The notes under the pieces: model-generated
What the model was told of the DNA's origin: nothing
Databases searched by the model: none
The model's input: only the letters and a program-made list of their open reading frames with translations
In this document: in pieces, positions 7,729 through 15,037 of the stretch
Numbering within the stretch: position 1 is the stretch's first letter
How the letters are laid out: each line of letters starts with the position of its first letter
Position numbers and translations under genes: made by a program
NCBI GenBank assembly: GCA_003427395.1
Contig: BFEA01000047.1
Location: 446,259-473,601, forward strand
Source: Chara braunii
Lineage: Eukaryota; Streptophyta; Charophyceae; Charales; Characeae
DNA length: 27,343 bases
Direction: 5' to 3'

Positions 7729-8626
7729 GCTACGCACAAACTAGTTCGTCAAACGATGTCAGGTCGTTAAAACGGAAAAAAAGGAGCCCAGCTCCTCCTC
7801 CCATGCAGCGAATATACACGTCATATCTCCTACGCAACCTGGTAACTTACGTACCCTCGTAATCCGTACCGCCTTTCACCCGCATTCAACTCCACACCTG
7901 CCCACTTCGCTTGGGACCCGATGTTCGTGCTAAGTACTGAATTGCATACATAAGTGGTAGTCACGAGCTGTGCTAGCATTGGTGGTGGTCGTGTTTGTGA
8001 CGGTAGTTGTCGTCGCCTCCATCCGGGTAGTAGTGTAGAGGAGGAGGAGGAGGAGGAGGAGGAGGAGGAGGAGGAGGAGGGCGGAGGAGGAGGAGGAGGA
8101 GGAGGAGGGCGGAGGAGGAGCAGAAGGAGAAGGACGAGGAGTGGGACATAGGTATGTCGGTGAGTGGCTAAGGAGACAGCAGAGGCGTTTGGGACGACGC
8201 GCCGGCAGGAGAAGAGAGAGAGAGCGAGGAGAGTTGGTCGTAAGCTTGTTGTTTTCCTCCAAGGGGGGAAGGAGGGAAGGAGGGAAGGAGGGAAGGAGGG
8301 AAGGAAGGAGGGAAGTGAAAGACGTCGACTTGGGAGATGCTTTGTTGGTTCTGAGGACAGGCGGCGAAAGGTGGGTGGTCATGTTGATACGTACCATACC
8401 ACTTGGCGAGCTCCGGGTTGGAGGGAGCAGGAGCCGCTTTCTTGGCAGCTGCCTTGGGTTTGGCAGCAGCGGCCTTCTTTGCGGCGACCACTCTCAAAGA
8501 CTTCGGGGCCGCGACGCACCTGACGGTAGCAGCAGGGCCGCTAACCACGTTCTGCCCCAGAAACTCCTTGTTGAGAGCGGCTACCTTCAATGCCGCCGCA
8601 GCGGAGGAAGAAGCAATGGCCGCCAT
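1393..8626 (-). CDS. Lhcb5: Lhcb5 / CP26, minor chlorophyll a/b-binding antenna protein of photosystem II (5' part; exons 1-4 of a gene that leaves the window)
   Basis: CP26 is a thylakoid membrane protein that binds chlorophyll a/b and carotenoids. It passes excitation from trimeric LHCII to the photosystem II core and takes part in photoprotection. Four exons join in frame (232+85+132+119 nt) into 189 complete codons, all with GT-AG borders. Residues 1 to about 68 form an Ala/Lys-rich chloroplast transit region. [19 protein letters not shown] opens the mature-type region. Helix B carries [14 protein letters not shown] (residues 128-141), with the Glu and His that ligate chlorophyll in the family. 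[20 protein letters not shown] (151-170) is diagnostic of CP26 rather than CP29 or LHCII. CP26 is usually about 280 residues, so roughly 90 residues (the stretch with the remaining membrane helices) lie left of position 1. No stop or frameshift interrupts the four exons, so this looks like a working gene. The family call is from memory of plant CP26 sequences. Confidence 0.95.
1518..1579. repeat. (CA)n microsatellite abutting the exon 4 acceptor
   Basis: CA dinucleotides with one ATGC interruption. On the gene strand this is (TG)n ending only a few bases before the AG of the exon 4 splice acceptor. Confidence 0.95.
1873..1956 (-). mobile_element. dispersed retroposon family, copy a
   Basis: A T run is followed by a CTATTCGTAGGGAG-like core with AACACGTGCTGGGAACCGGG and CCCAGCGTCCC. 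On the minus strand the element would end in a poly(A)-like tail. The same core recurs near 2830, 3320 (inverted), 5360 and 5770. Confidence 0.5.
2325..2456 (-). CDS. Lhcb5: Lhcb5 exon 3: first membrane helix (helix B) with chlorophyll-binding motif
   Basis: The acceptor is GATGCAG|T at 2457 and the donor is AACAA|GTAAG at 2324. It reads (D)[19 protein letters not shown], then [20 protein letters not shown] and EAFN plus part of Lys. The Glu and His of ExxHxRWAMLG ligate chlorophylls in LHC proteins and the Arg pairs with helix A. The usual small residue after His is Ala; here it is Gly. The acceptor has a run of TGC/TGA triplets upstream instead of a clean pyrimidine tract. Confidence 0.95.
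2720..2865 (-). mobile_element. dispersed retroposon family, copy b
   Basis: A T-rich run at 2719-2742 is followed, after a short hairpin (CTGCTAGG at 2762-2769 against CCTAGCAG near 2794-2801), by GGTGGGGAGCAGCACCTGCT of the shared core. It is diverged from copy a, with CACGTG changed to CACCTG. Confidence 0.45.
3246..3294. repeat. (ATCA)n tetranucleotide repeat
   Basis: About 12 uninterrupted units. Confidence 0.95.
3297..3345 (+). mobile_element. dispersed retroposon family, inverted fragment (copy c)
   Basis: GGGACGCTGGACCCG and GGGGTTGCTCTCC match the reverse complement of the core seen at 1920-1956 and 5360-5395. Only the head end of the element is present, directly after an (ATCA)n tract. 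Confidence 0.35.
3504..3519. repeat. target-site duplication, distal to the U6 poly(A) tail
   Basis: CACCCTGGGTATGAAG is identical to 3629-3644. Together the pair brackets the U6 pseudogene and its A tail. Confidence 0.92.
3521..3629 (-). pseudogene. U6 snRNA retropseudogene with poly(A) tail
   Basis: U6 is the catalytic snRNA of the spliceosome. On the minus strand, 3629-3550 reads GTCCTTTGGGACATCCG, TTAAAATTGGAACGATACAG, then AAAAGATTAGCATGGCCC and GTGCGCAAGGATGACACGCA, matching plant U6 through the 5' stem-loop, ACAGAGA region, AGC triad and internal stem-loop. The ACAGAGA box is changed to ACAGAAA. The 3' end is lost after GACACGCAT and replaced by TAAC plus 29 A (plus-strand T run 3521-3549). 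There is no U6-type upstream element and no terminal T run. The insert is flanked by a perfect 16-bp duplication. These are the marks of LINE-type retroposition of a snRNA, not of a pol III gene. Confidence 0.93.
3629..3644. repeat. target-site duplication at the U6 5' end
   Basis: CACCCTGGGTATGAAG again, abutting the first base of U6 (position 3629 may be shared). The junction falls exactly at the U6 5' end, so the 5' end was copied in full. Confidence 0.92.
4035..4415. repeat. diverged direct duplication inside intron 2
   Basis: About 4044-4200 and 4271-4415 share ordered blocks: TTTCATGGGC(C/G)AAACCATT, then CCC(A/G)GATG(C/T)G, AGGGAC(C/G)TAACCAAC, GGAATTTTTCG or GGAATTTTCGG, and GGAATT/AGAATTTT near the end. 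A T run precedes the first copy and a (CA)n tract separates the two. Confidence 0.55.
4545..4850. repeat. GA-rich tract with pure (GA)n core
   Basis: Purine-only for long stretches. The pure (GA)n core is 4667-4726. The open reading frames across it are repeat artefacts. Confidence 0.9.
4941..5025 (-). CDS. Lhcb5: Lhcb5 exon 2: N-terminal stromal loop
   Basis: The acceptor is AATGCAG|GT at 5026-5027 and the donor is GCGA|GTAAGT at 4940. The exon completes a split Gly codon and reads [19 protein letters not shown] followed by EYLIGEVPG, ending with two bases of an Asp codon. This is the conserved stromal segment that precedes helix B in CP26. The phase agrees with the exons on both sides. Confidence 0.95.
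5335..5397 (-). mobile_element. dispersed retroposon family, copy d
   Basis: TTCTATTGGTGGGGAGC, TCACCTGCTGGAAACC and GGGTCCAGCGTAAC follow the family core order. A GC-rich stretch just before it (5296-5335) has GGGTTGGAGCCC, faintly like a pol III B box, but no clear A box. Confidence 0.4.
5480..5590. repeat. inverted repeat: two 40-bp arms, 31-bp spacer
   Basis: The left arm 5480-5519 and the right arm 5551-5590 are reverse complements at 37 of 40 positions. Outside the arms complementarity stops abruptly. It could be a miniature inverted-repeat element remnant or the template of a hairpin RNA. No target-site duplication is obvious. Confidence 0.8.
5655..5808 (-). mobile_element. dispersed retroposon family, copy e with doubled tail
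   Basis: AACAGGACAACGCTCCAGTC occurs twice (near 5679 and 5751) separated by a (TTTA)n tract at 5701-5750. The core GGGGAGCAGCACGTGCTGGG with the perfect 12-bp palindrome CAGCACGTGCTG follows. On the minus strand this reads as core then (AAAT)n tail, as in retroposons with simple-repeat tails. Confidence 0.5.
6456..6619 (+). mobile_element. tRNA-derived SINE, more complete copy
   Basis: It begins GGGCCTAGCTCAGTTGGTAC. TAGCTCAGTTGG at 6461-6472 is a perfect pol III A box, and GTTCGAATCC at 6504-6513 is the B box, at tRNA-like spacing. After the tRNA-like head comes a body with GATACAATCAGACGATGACC and TTACCTGGGGCC, ending near GCCGTCGCCCTTATAAAAAA. The body is shared with the copy near 778-925. 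It lies antisense to Lhcb5 in intron 1. Confidence 0.75.
6740..6816. repeat. (CA)n microsatellite
   Basis: About 38 uninterrupted CA units. Confidence 0.95.
7677..7729. repeat. alternating (CG)n followed by (GA)n
   Basis: About 36 bp of CG alternation with one ACG interruption runs straight into GA dinucleotides. Confidence 0.9.
8039..8120. repeat. (GGA)n triplet repeat
   Basis: GGA triplets with two GGGC interruptions, inside intron 1. Confidence 0.92.
8263..8316. repeat. (AAGGAGGG)n minisatellite next to exon 1
   Basis: Octamer-like AAGGAGGG units about 80 bp inside intron 1 from its donor. Confidence 0.85.
8395..8626 (-). CDS. Lhcb5: Lhcb5 exon 1: start codon, transit peptide, first mature residues
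   Basis: ATG lies at 8626-8624 and the reading is [20 protein letters not shown] onward, ending in NPELAKWY plus the first base of a Gly codon. The exon is Ala-, Val- and Lys-rich with almost no acidic residues, as expected of a chloroplast transit peptide, and has a repeated AAKK/AAAK stretch near residues 48-64. The donor is G|GTACGT at 8394. Reading past it gives an unrelated Tyr-Gln-His tail, which marks the splice. It is GC-rich compared with the flanking introns. No nearer in-frame ATG would give a better start. Confidence 0.95.
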
Positions 8627-8750
8627 AGCGAACTGTGGCTCACCCGGGTCACGAAGCTTCGCGCGAAAGCCGAACGTGAGAGCGAGTCAGGCGCCGCGGA
8701 AACGCTTCCCAGCCACCAGCCAACTCCTTGCCCTTTCCTTGCAACCTAAA

Positions 8751-8758
8751 GTTTATAA
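8751..8758 (-). promoter_or_regulatory. Lhcb5: candidate TATA box of Lhcb5
   Basis: On the minus strand TTATAAAC lies about 125 bp upstream of the ATG, which would place transcription start some 90-100 bp before the start codon. A GATAA core (I-box/GATA type, opposite strand) sits just upstream at about 8764-8769. A CCAAT pentamer reads on the minus strand near 9029. GATA and CCAAT elements near the TATA box are known from light-regulated Lhc promoters. That they act here is inference. Confidence 0.45.
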
Positions 8759-9059
8759 TTCCAGGATAAACTTCACCGCTTTCGGAGCGTCATCACCGGA
8801 GCTCCGGACCTGACCCATTCCCCTTTCCGCCTGCCCCCCCCTCTCTGTCCCCGCCCTCCCTTGGGAGGAGGTCCGGCTGACTCTGGGTCCACTGCTGCTC
8901 AGACGGGGATGTTCTGTCCTAGCGGCGGGCTGGACCTGCGTCCCGGCCGCTTCTGTGAGCTCGCGTTATCCGAAAATTTGCGAAATCGAAGGGGTCCTGA
9001 GGCGGACGTGGCTTTTCGTCCCGCTGTCATTGGCTTCGGAAGTCCTGCATGATCCGCAG

Positions 9060-9785
9060 CCGGCATATCAACGGAGCTGCGCCCCCTAATCTCCTCCGCA
9101 AGTGGCCGCAAATGGACAGTACCGCCCCACAAATATTGTACGCCATCGCAGTCCCATCCCCAAACTCTCGGGTCACAAAAAGCTGAGCCACCCCACATCT
9201 CTTGCTCTGGCCCCTCTTCAAGCGGGCCTCCCTTGCCTCCCTCTCCCACTCATCCGAGCCCCGGCGGTAACGGTCACCTTCTCTCAGGACGGGCCTCCCT
9301 AGACCCTCACTTGTCCTTCGAACAAGGTCCTAGCTGGCCAAATTTGTGTAACGAAGGTACTCCTGGACAAATGTATTTTCTTGGAGGGGCATGTATCAAC
9401 TCCGCACTTAGAGTCTGGCAGGGGTGTTCACTTTGTGGAGGTGATATTTCCTGTTCATGTATCTATCTATCTATCTAGATATCTGTCTATCTATATTTCC
9501 TGCAACTTGAGTTCTGTGATTAGTTTGCACAGCGCTGTTTTTATGTCCCTCCTCTACAGTCTACAAGTGTAGCACCAATTCTACTGTGACCGCGCGGGGC
9601 GCGGGGGCGCAGCCAGGGCGTAGGAGATTGTAGCCTCGGGGGCTGCGGGGATGACCATGCCAGGCAGCTCCCTCAGTACACAATATACTACATGCATGTA
9701 GACGGTATTTCGACCAGGTGCATTAGGATGAGTCCAATAAAAACGAAGAAAATTTTTGATGCCCGACCGTCGATCGATTCGATTC
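9060..9785. other. noncoding stretch upstream of Lhcb5
   Basis: It is GC-rich near 9060-9300, with a TCTA repeat at 9458-9496 and a G-rich patch at 9590-9650. I see no supported gene. Confidence 0.5.
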
Positions 9786-10175
9786 GATTTTTTTTCGATT
9801 TATTTTTTGATGACCCCCCGCTCTCCATTTTGCTTTGCACCCAAACCAACAAAGCGAACCGGGAACTGGAAAAGGATTGAGTCGTCACGACTTTCATGAC
9901 CCCCCGCTGCCCATTTTCCGCCCGTCCCCAAACCATTTCTCATCACCCAAAAAGTAAACCGGGTCGCCGTCCACAACAAACCCGAACAACCGAATGAAAC
10001 GACCACTAGACGTATAATACCCAAAGCCTACCACAACCACTCGCACCACGGGTCCGTCTCCTGGCCGCGACCGCACCCTTTGCACTTTTCTCTAAACCCC
10101 GAAAAGACCCCGACAAACCTCATTGAACGTCCACGACATTTCCCAAAAAAGAAACCCCACAAAACGACAAAAGAA
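9786..10175. repeat. partial third copy of the 695-bp repeat (right part)
   Basis: From about GATGACCCCCCGCT onward it matches the right part of the 695-bp units: GGATTGAGTCGTCAC, AACCATTTCTC, GAAACGACCACTAGA, ACCGCACCCTTTGCACTTTT and the shared end CACAAAACGACAAAAGAAC. It stops at the same boundary as the two full copies. Confidence 0.8.
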
Positions 10176-10179
10176 CAAT

Positions 10180-10635
10180 CGGACCTGTGATGTGAGAGTG
10201 TCGACGGCTGCTGTCCTTGGAGGCGTGGGAATAGACCACGCCGGATTTGTTAGCCATGCCTGTCCTGTCCCCCTCTCCCCTCCTTCCCCCCCCCGCTGCC
10301 TGACTCACCCCCAAACCTGCCCCCTCCCCCTCCCCCTCCACTGCCAATCTCACCACCGCCAAGCACCCCCCAACCCCCTTCGCCGCTACCACGATCACCT
10401 CCACCACAATCCCCACCGCCCCCAAGTTGCCCTCCATACTGGTAGGGCGATGGTCCTGAGTGCTGGTCACAGTGAGGTANGATAGTANTGACAGGGGGTG
10501 CGCTGGGAGTATTAACGTTGGGATGGGTAGGGTAGGTGGCCTATCCTGTCAGGACATCCATTGGCTGCCGCTACCAGGAATCACCGCGGGTCTGGTCCTT
10601 GGCCTCTAAAACACCCTAAGAAAAAAAAAATAATA

Positions 10636-10694
<59 letters not shown>

Positions 10695-11089
10695 AAGGAA
10701 AGAAAAAAAAAGAAAAAGTTTAAAAATGAATAGCAAGCTACTGAGGCCTTGTCGTACCACCTCATGCCTGGCCAGAGGTACAGTCAGATGCATTGTGGAC
10801 AGGGCTTCCTGAGAATGCCTTGAAAAGAAGGGGATTGTGGACAGGGCTGCGTGAGAATGCCTTGAAAAGAAGGGGGTTGACAAAGCAATAGGGCGTCCTC
10901 CCACTACTCTCGAGATGCTCAAAAGACACAAATCATGGTCGTGCATCTTTCCATGTTCTAGCGAAAAATTGATTCTCCTTTTGCATGAGGCCCATAGATT
11001 GCTCCCCCCGCCTCTCATACGGAGTCACGTGAGAAACAGAAGACATTCTTCTTCCGAAAAAAAAAACAAAAAAAAACAAAGGCAAAATG
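10180..11089. other. C-rich and A-rich low-complexity spacer
   Basis: It holds a C/T-rich tract at 10255-10440, two N bases at 10480 and 10488, an A tract at 10621-10730 and a 42-bp direct duplication at 10792-10875 (ATTGTGGACAGGGCT followed by GAATGCCTTGAAAAGAAGGG). A diverged copy of the first 50 bp of the 695-bp unit lies near 10938-10988. No gene is supported. Confidence 0.6.
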
Positions 11090-11784
11090 TAATTTCAACC
11101 TTTGAACTACTTGACGTGTATCTACCCATGTTCTACGGGACTATTCATTCTCATTTTGCACATTCGGTGAGTCGTGGAGCGAGGCCCTCGATCTCGATAG
11201 CTCTTTTTTTGCCTTTTTTTTTAGTAAGCCCTGCCAACAAGGCAGGGCACTCCCTTCTCATTTTTCAATACTTCATAGCAGTAAATAGATGAATGCTTCT
11301 CATATTTCTGGGGAGATGCAGTTCAAACTGGAAAAAAAAAACAAAAGCAGAAACGCCCCAGGCCAAGGACACGAACTGGAAAAGGATTGAGTCGTCACTA
11401 CTTTCATGACCCACCCCCCGCTCCCCATTTTTGTTTGTTGGCACCCAACCCAAAACAAAGCGAAGCAACCGGAAAAAGATTGACCCGTTAACATATTGAT
11501 GACCCCCTGCTGCCCGTTTTCCACCCATCCCCAAACCATTTCTCCTCACCCAAAAAGGAAACCGGGTTGCAGCCCCCAACAAACCCGAACGACCGCATGA
11601 AACGACCACTAGAAGTACAATACCCAAAGCCTACCACAACCACTCGCACCACGGGTCCGTCTCCTAGCCTCGACCGCACCCTTTGCACTTTTGCCTAAAA
11701 CCCGAAAAGACCCCGACAAACCTCATTTGACGTCCACGACATTTCCCGAAAAAGAAACTCCACAAAACGACAAAAGAACCATTG
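11090..11784. repeat. 695-bp tandem repeat, copy 1
   Basis: Landmarks: GAACTACTTGACGTGTATCT at 11104, a hairpin at 11228-11248, TTCATAGCAGTAAATAGATG and the end CGACAAAAGAACC. The landmark at 11104 recurs at 11799, giving a 695-bp period at high identity. The short minus-strand open frames repeat between copies but carry no recognisable domain. Confidence 0.9.
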
Positions 11785-12479
11785 CCATTTCAACCTCTGA
11801 ACTACTTGACGTGTATCTACCCATGTTCTACGGGATTATTCATTCTCATTTTGCACATTCGGTGAGTCGTGGAGCGAGGCCCTAGATCTCAATAACTCTT
11901 TTTTTGCCTTTTTTTTTAGTAAGCCCTGCCAACAAGGCAGGGCACTCCCTTCTCGTTTTTCAATACTTCATAGCAGTAAATAGATGAATGCTTCTCATAT
12001 TTCTGGGGAGATGCAGTTCAAATTGAAGAAAAAAAAACAAAAGCAGAAACGCCCCAGGCCAAGGACACGACCTGGAAAAGGATTGAGTCGTCACTACTTT
12101 CATGACCCACCCCCCGCTCCCCATTTTTTTTTGTTGGCACCCAACCCAAAACAAAGCGAAGCAACCGGAAAAAGATTGAGTCGTGAACACATTGATGACC
12201 CCCTGCTGCTCGTTTTCCACCCATCCCCAAACCATTTCTCCTCACCCAAAAAGGAAACCGGGTCGCCGCCCCCAACAAACCTGAACGACCTAATGAAACG
12301 ACCACGAGACGTACACACCCAAAAGCCTAGCACGACCAGCCACACTACCGGTACGTCTCCTAGCCGCGACCGCACCCTTTGCACTTTTGCCTAAGCCCCA
12401 AAAAGACCCCGACAAACCTCATTTGACGTCCCCGACATTTCCCGAAAAAGAAACTCCACAAAACGACAAAAGAACCGTC
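11785..12479. repeat. 695-bp tandem repeat, copy 2
   Basis: Near-identical to copy 1, including the hairpin (11923-11943). Differences are mostly single bases. It ends with the same CAAAAGAACC as the other copies, then unrelated sequence begins. Confidence 0.9.
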
Positions 12480-12683
12480 GAGGTAAGCACAGCCTCTGGC
12501 TGCGAACAGATCTGCCCACGGCACGGAATATAGGAAAATATACAGCCACGGGTTGATTGCCGCTTCGCCCAGCCCGCGGTCCACCGCATTAGGCCTAGAT
12601 TTTCCAATTTCAATCACAAATCCCCACCAAGAACCAGCCCAGCATTATTCGAAATTTAGGTTCAAATTTCGGAAGGCCATTGC

Positions 12684-12785
12684 TGTTTGCCAAGGCTCTA
12701 GATGCACGGGAAGACAACACATGTGTTGCCAAGGCTCTAGATGCACAGGAAGACAACACCCTGTTTGCCAAGGCTCTAGATGCAG
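12684..12785 (+). repeat. 39-bp tandem repeat, about 2.6 copies
   Basis: GCCAAGGCTCTAGATGCA recurs at 12689, 12728 and 12767, exactly 39 bp apart, followed in the first two by GGAAGACAACAC. As 39 is 13 codons, the frame is kept; one frame reads AKALDAREDNT repeatedly (open frame 12680-13000, no ATG at its start), another reads CQGSRCTGRQH. Confidence 0.85.
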
Positions 12786-13128
12786 GGCAAATGTGGGTTT
12801 ACAACATCACGTGGAGGGGAGGGGAGACAACAATCCAGCCAGGATTGTTCTTGCGCTCTCCGTACCGGACAAAGGTGGTGGTGAGAGGCAGGCAAAGCTG
12901 GCGGCTTTATGATGCCCTAACCTCACGCCCAACACGACTTCCTGATCGAAGTGGAAGTGGGCCCGAAAGTTGCAAAAAGTGGGTGTACCAAGGATTTTAG
13001 GAACGTGGGGCGGACTCCCAGGTTGGAACTGGGATCTCCTGTGTTAAGGTTCCAAGGACAGAAATGCAAAGAGGTTCGGACGGAAGGGGGCTTTCTCAGT
13101 TCATGACTTTCATGGCCGGGTACTCAGG

Positions 13129-13584
13129 ATGGCCGGTTTTGGCGCCTGGGACGGGTCCGTATGCGGTGTGCAGGAGGAACACAATGGATATCTCGCTGCT
13201 GAAACACACAACGCCTACAGGATTCACAAATCTCAGAGTCTGACGTGGACGGTCTCAGTCGAAGGTTGTGTTCTCGATGCTCAGCCTCGGTATGAGTCCG
13301 TCAGACAAAGCCCGACATTCGGTAAAGGTAGTCGTGATCTGTTAATTGAAAGGGGACACCGAATTCCATGCTACAAATTCACATTAATGCAGTCGTTCCT
13401 ATCCATGCAGAAGTATACTTGTCACGGTAGTACAGCCCGAGCGTGGGCGACTTATGTGAGCGCACGTATACATGACGGGCCATTTTACTGGCTGACTGTA
13501 ACGTATATATGTGGCACGAGATTTGTTCACAAAGCAACTCGAGGCGACCAACGTCGCTATTTCCCTTCAATTCCAATGGACTAA
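13129..13584 (+). CDS. unrecognised open reading frame, 151 codons
   Basis: ATG at 13129, stop at 13582-13584. The predicted protein is hydrophilic with scattered Cys and no motif or family I know. It follows the 39-bp repeat region without a clear promoter. It may be chance or a remnant of the same element. No coding claim is made beyond its length. Confidence 0.15.
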   Translation: MAGFGAWDGSVCGVQEEHNGYLAAETHNAYRIHKSQSLTWTVSVEGCVLDAQPRYESVRQSPTFGKGSRDLLIERGHRIPCYKFTLMQSFLSMQKYTCHGSTARAWATYVSARIHDGPFYWLTVTYICGTRFVHKATRGDQRRYFPSIPMD

Positions 13585-13589
13585 GGTTA

Positions 13590-15037
13590 TGCATGCATCT
13601 ACGTTTTACAATCATTCAATCTTCCGACATAAACAATAATGATGTATACAAAATTGAGACGATCAAGTCGCAATCATCACATGTGACATCACTCATAGAA
13701 GGAAAGAAATACGAGAGAAACTTTGAATAAAGGAGGGATCCATACATTCGTACAAGTACCCCAACACACCGCGCGCTCTCACTGCCTCACCATCCTCCTC
13801 CTTATTCCGATGCAGGCAGTCTGTTGCCTCGCACCTACCAACAACCCAAACGTACCATCCCGCTTAGCCTGAGTATGCATGTCGCGTTCGCTCGTGCTCC
13901 ACAGTCCATTGTGCCCACACGCAACCCCCCCGTACTCGCCACTAGCTTGTCGGATCGCCCAACTCCGAACCCACCTCTTTGCATGCTCACACTCGTTAGC
14001 CGATCCTCTCGACCTCGCTAACTCCTCCAAGTTTAGATTAGAGGGCGATTTAGTCACGCTTGCGAAATTTACAGCAATGAGCATTTGCACGAGGTAGCCC
14101 GGATTATGCTAAGGCAGGGGGGAGAGAGACAGGAAGAAGCTGCCTACGGTCGGCATGCCTGGGCCGCGGCATGGGGGACGTAGTCACTCTCCACACATCG
14201 ATCCAGTCATGCACCGCTTTGGCCAATGAGACCAAGGGGAAGGGGCCGCATGTTTCGGCGTGAAGAGAAGCCAAGAGGGAGAACATTACAATTACACCCG
14301 CACTCAGTGAGAAAGGAACACGAGGAAATTACAGTTGAGATTAGAATTAAGGCGCGATGGAAATAGAGTGCAGGACAGAGCGCAACAAAGCACATGCAAG
14401 TAAGGAGCATCGCGTAGTTACAAAACAAAGTACGATCTCCCCTAGTTTAATTATAGTCTTATTCAAAATACCCGCGTGATCCCCCAGATTCTTTCCAAAG
14501 AGTTCAAAATTTGAAAAAGATTCTCCCGCGCGACTATCGCGCCAGAGCTCCTTGCCCAAATTTTCCTTAAAAAAAAGAAAAAGTTGTGTCAGCCGTTATT
14601 CCTCCGCTCGCTAAGGCGCGTCCTGACCACCAACAGTCGTGGGACCAAACTCTCGCAAAATAGAGGAAGAAAAAAAATGGGGGCATTCATGCAATTGACC
14701 CTTAGGCCCATTTGACCACCCCAAGGTTCAATCGTGTAGAAAGTCGCGCCTATCATAAGATAGATTGTCACATATGTGACGCCCAGGGTATTTCAATCTT
14801 ATGGAAGCTTCTGCTTGCCTGCATCATGCTTATGGTTATGGGAAGGAAGAACAAGAAGAAGAAGAAGAAGAAGAAGGAGACCATGATGTCACGACTCAAC
14901 TGTGAAGGTGTCATTGTCTTCCAGGTGACACTATCATGGCTTCACGCTTTCACCGCTGCCTGACCCACATCGCTCTTCGACTCTGCCTTGCCGCGATCAT
15001 ACTTGTTGTTGTTGCTGCCCCGATGTATATGACACTC
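13590..15037. other. stretch without a supported gene
   Basis: There are short open frames on both strands and a GAA triplet run at 14851-14880. A minus-strand open segment at 14104-14286 is protein-like but short and unrecognised. Nothing else stands out. Confidence 0.4.

Larger units (their letters stand above)
5026..8394 (-). other. Lhcb5: Lhcb5 intron 1 (3.4 kb)
   Basis: GT-AG intron between exons 1 and 2. It holds a poly(A) tract (5109-5136), a dispersed-family copy (about 5345), a 40-bp-arm inverted repeat (5480-5590), another dispersed-family copy (5655-5808), a tRNA-derived SINE (6456-6619), (CA)n (6740-6816), alternating CG/GA (7677-7729), (GGA)n (8039-8120) and (AAGGAGGG)n (8263-8316). 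I see nothing recognisable in 5820-6230 and 6830-7350, except a TA-rich patch at 7240-7275. Confidence 0.85.

Noticed and set aside
8141-8813. Plus-strand open frames of 119-202 codons opposite Lhcb5 exon 1
   Set aside because: Shadows of the antisense exon and the GGA/AAGGAGGG repeats; the minus frame matches CP26.
9894-12384. Repeated minus-strand frames starting MQRVRSR in the three 695-bp copies
   Set aside because: The frames differ in length between copies, carry no domain and follow the repeat rather than coding constraint.
12360-12617. Minus-strand frame with INPWLYIFLY, like the NPxxY end of animal GPCR helix 7
   Set aside because: A short chance match; the rest of the frame has no receptor features and runs into the 695-bp repeat.
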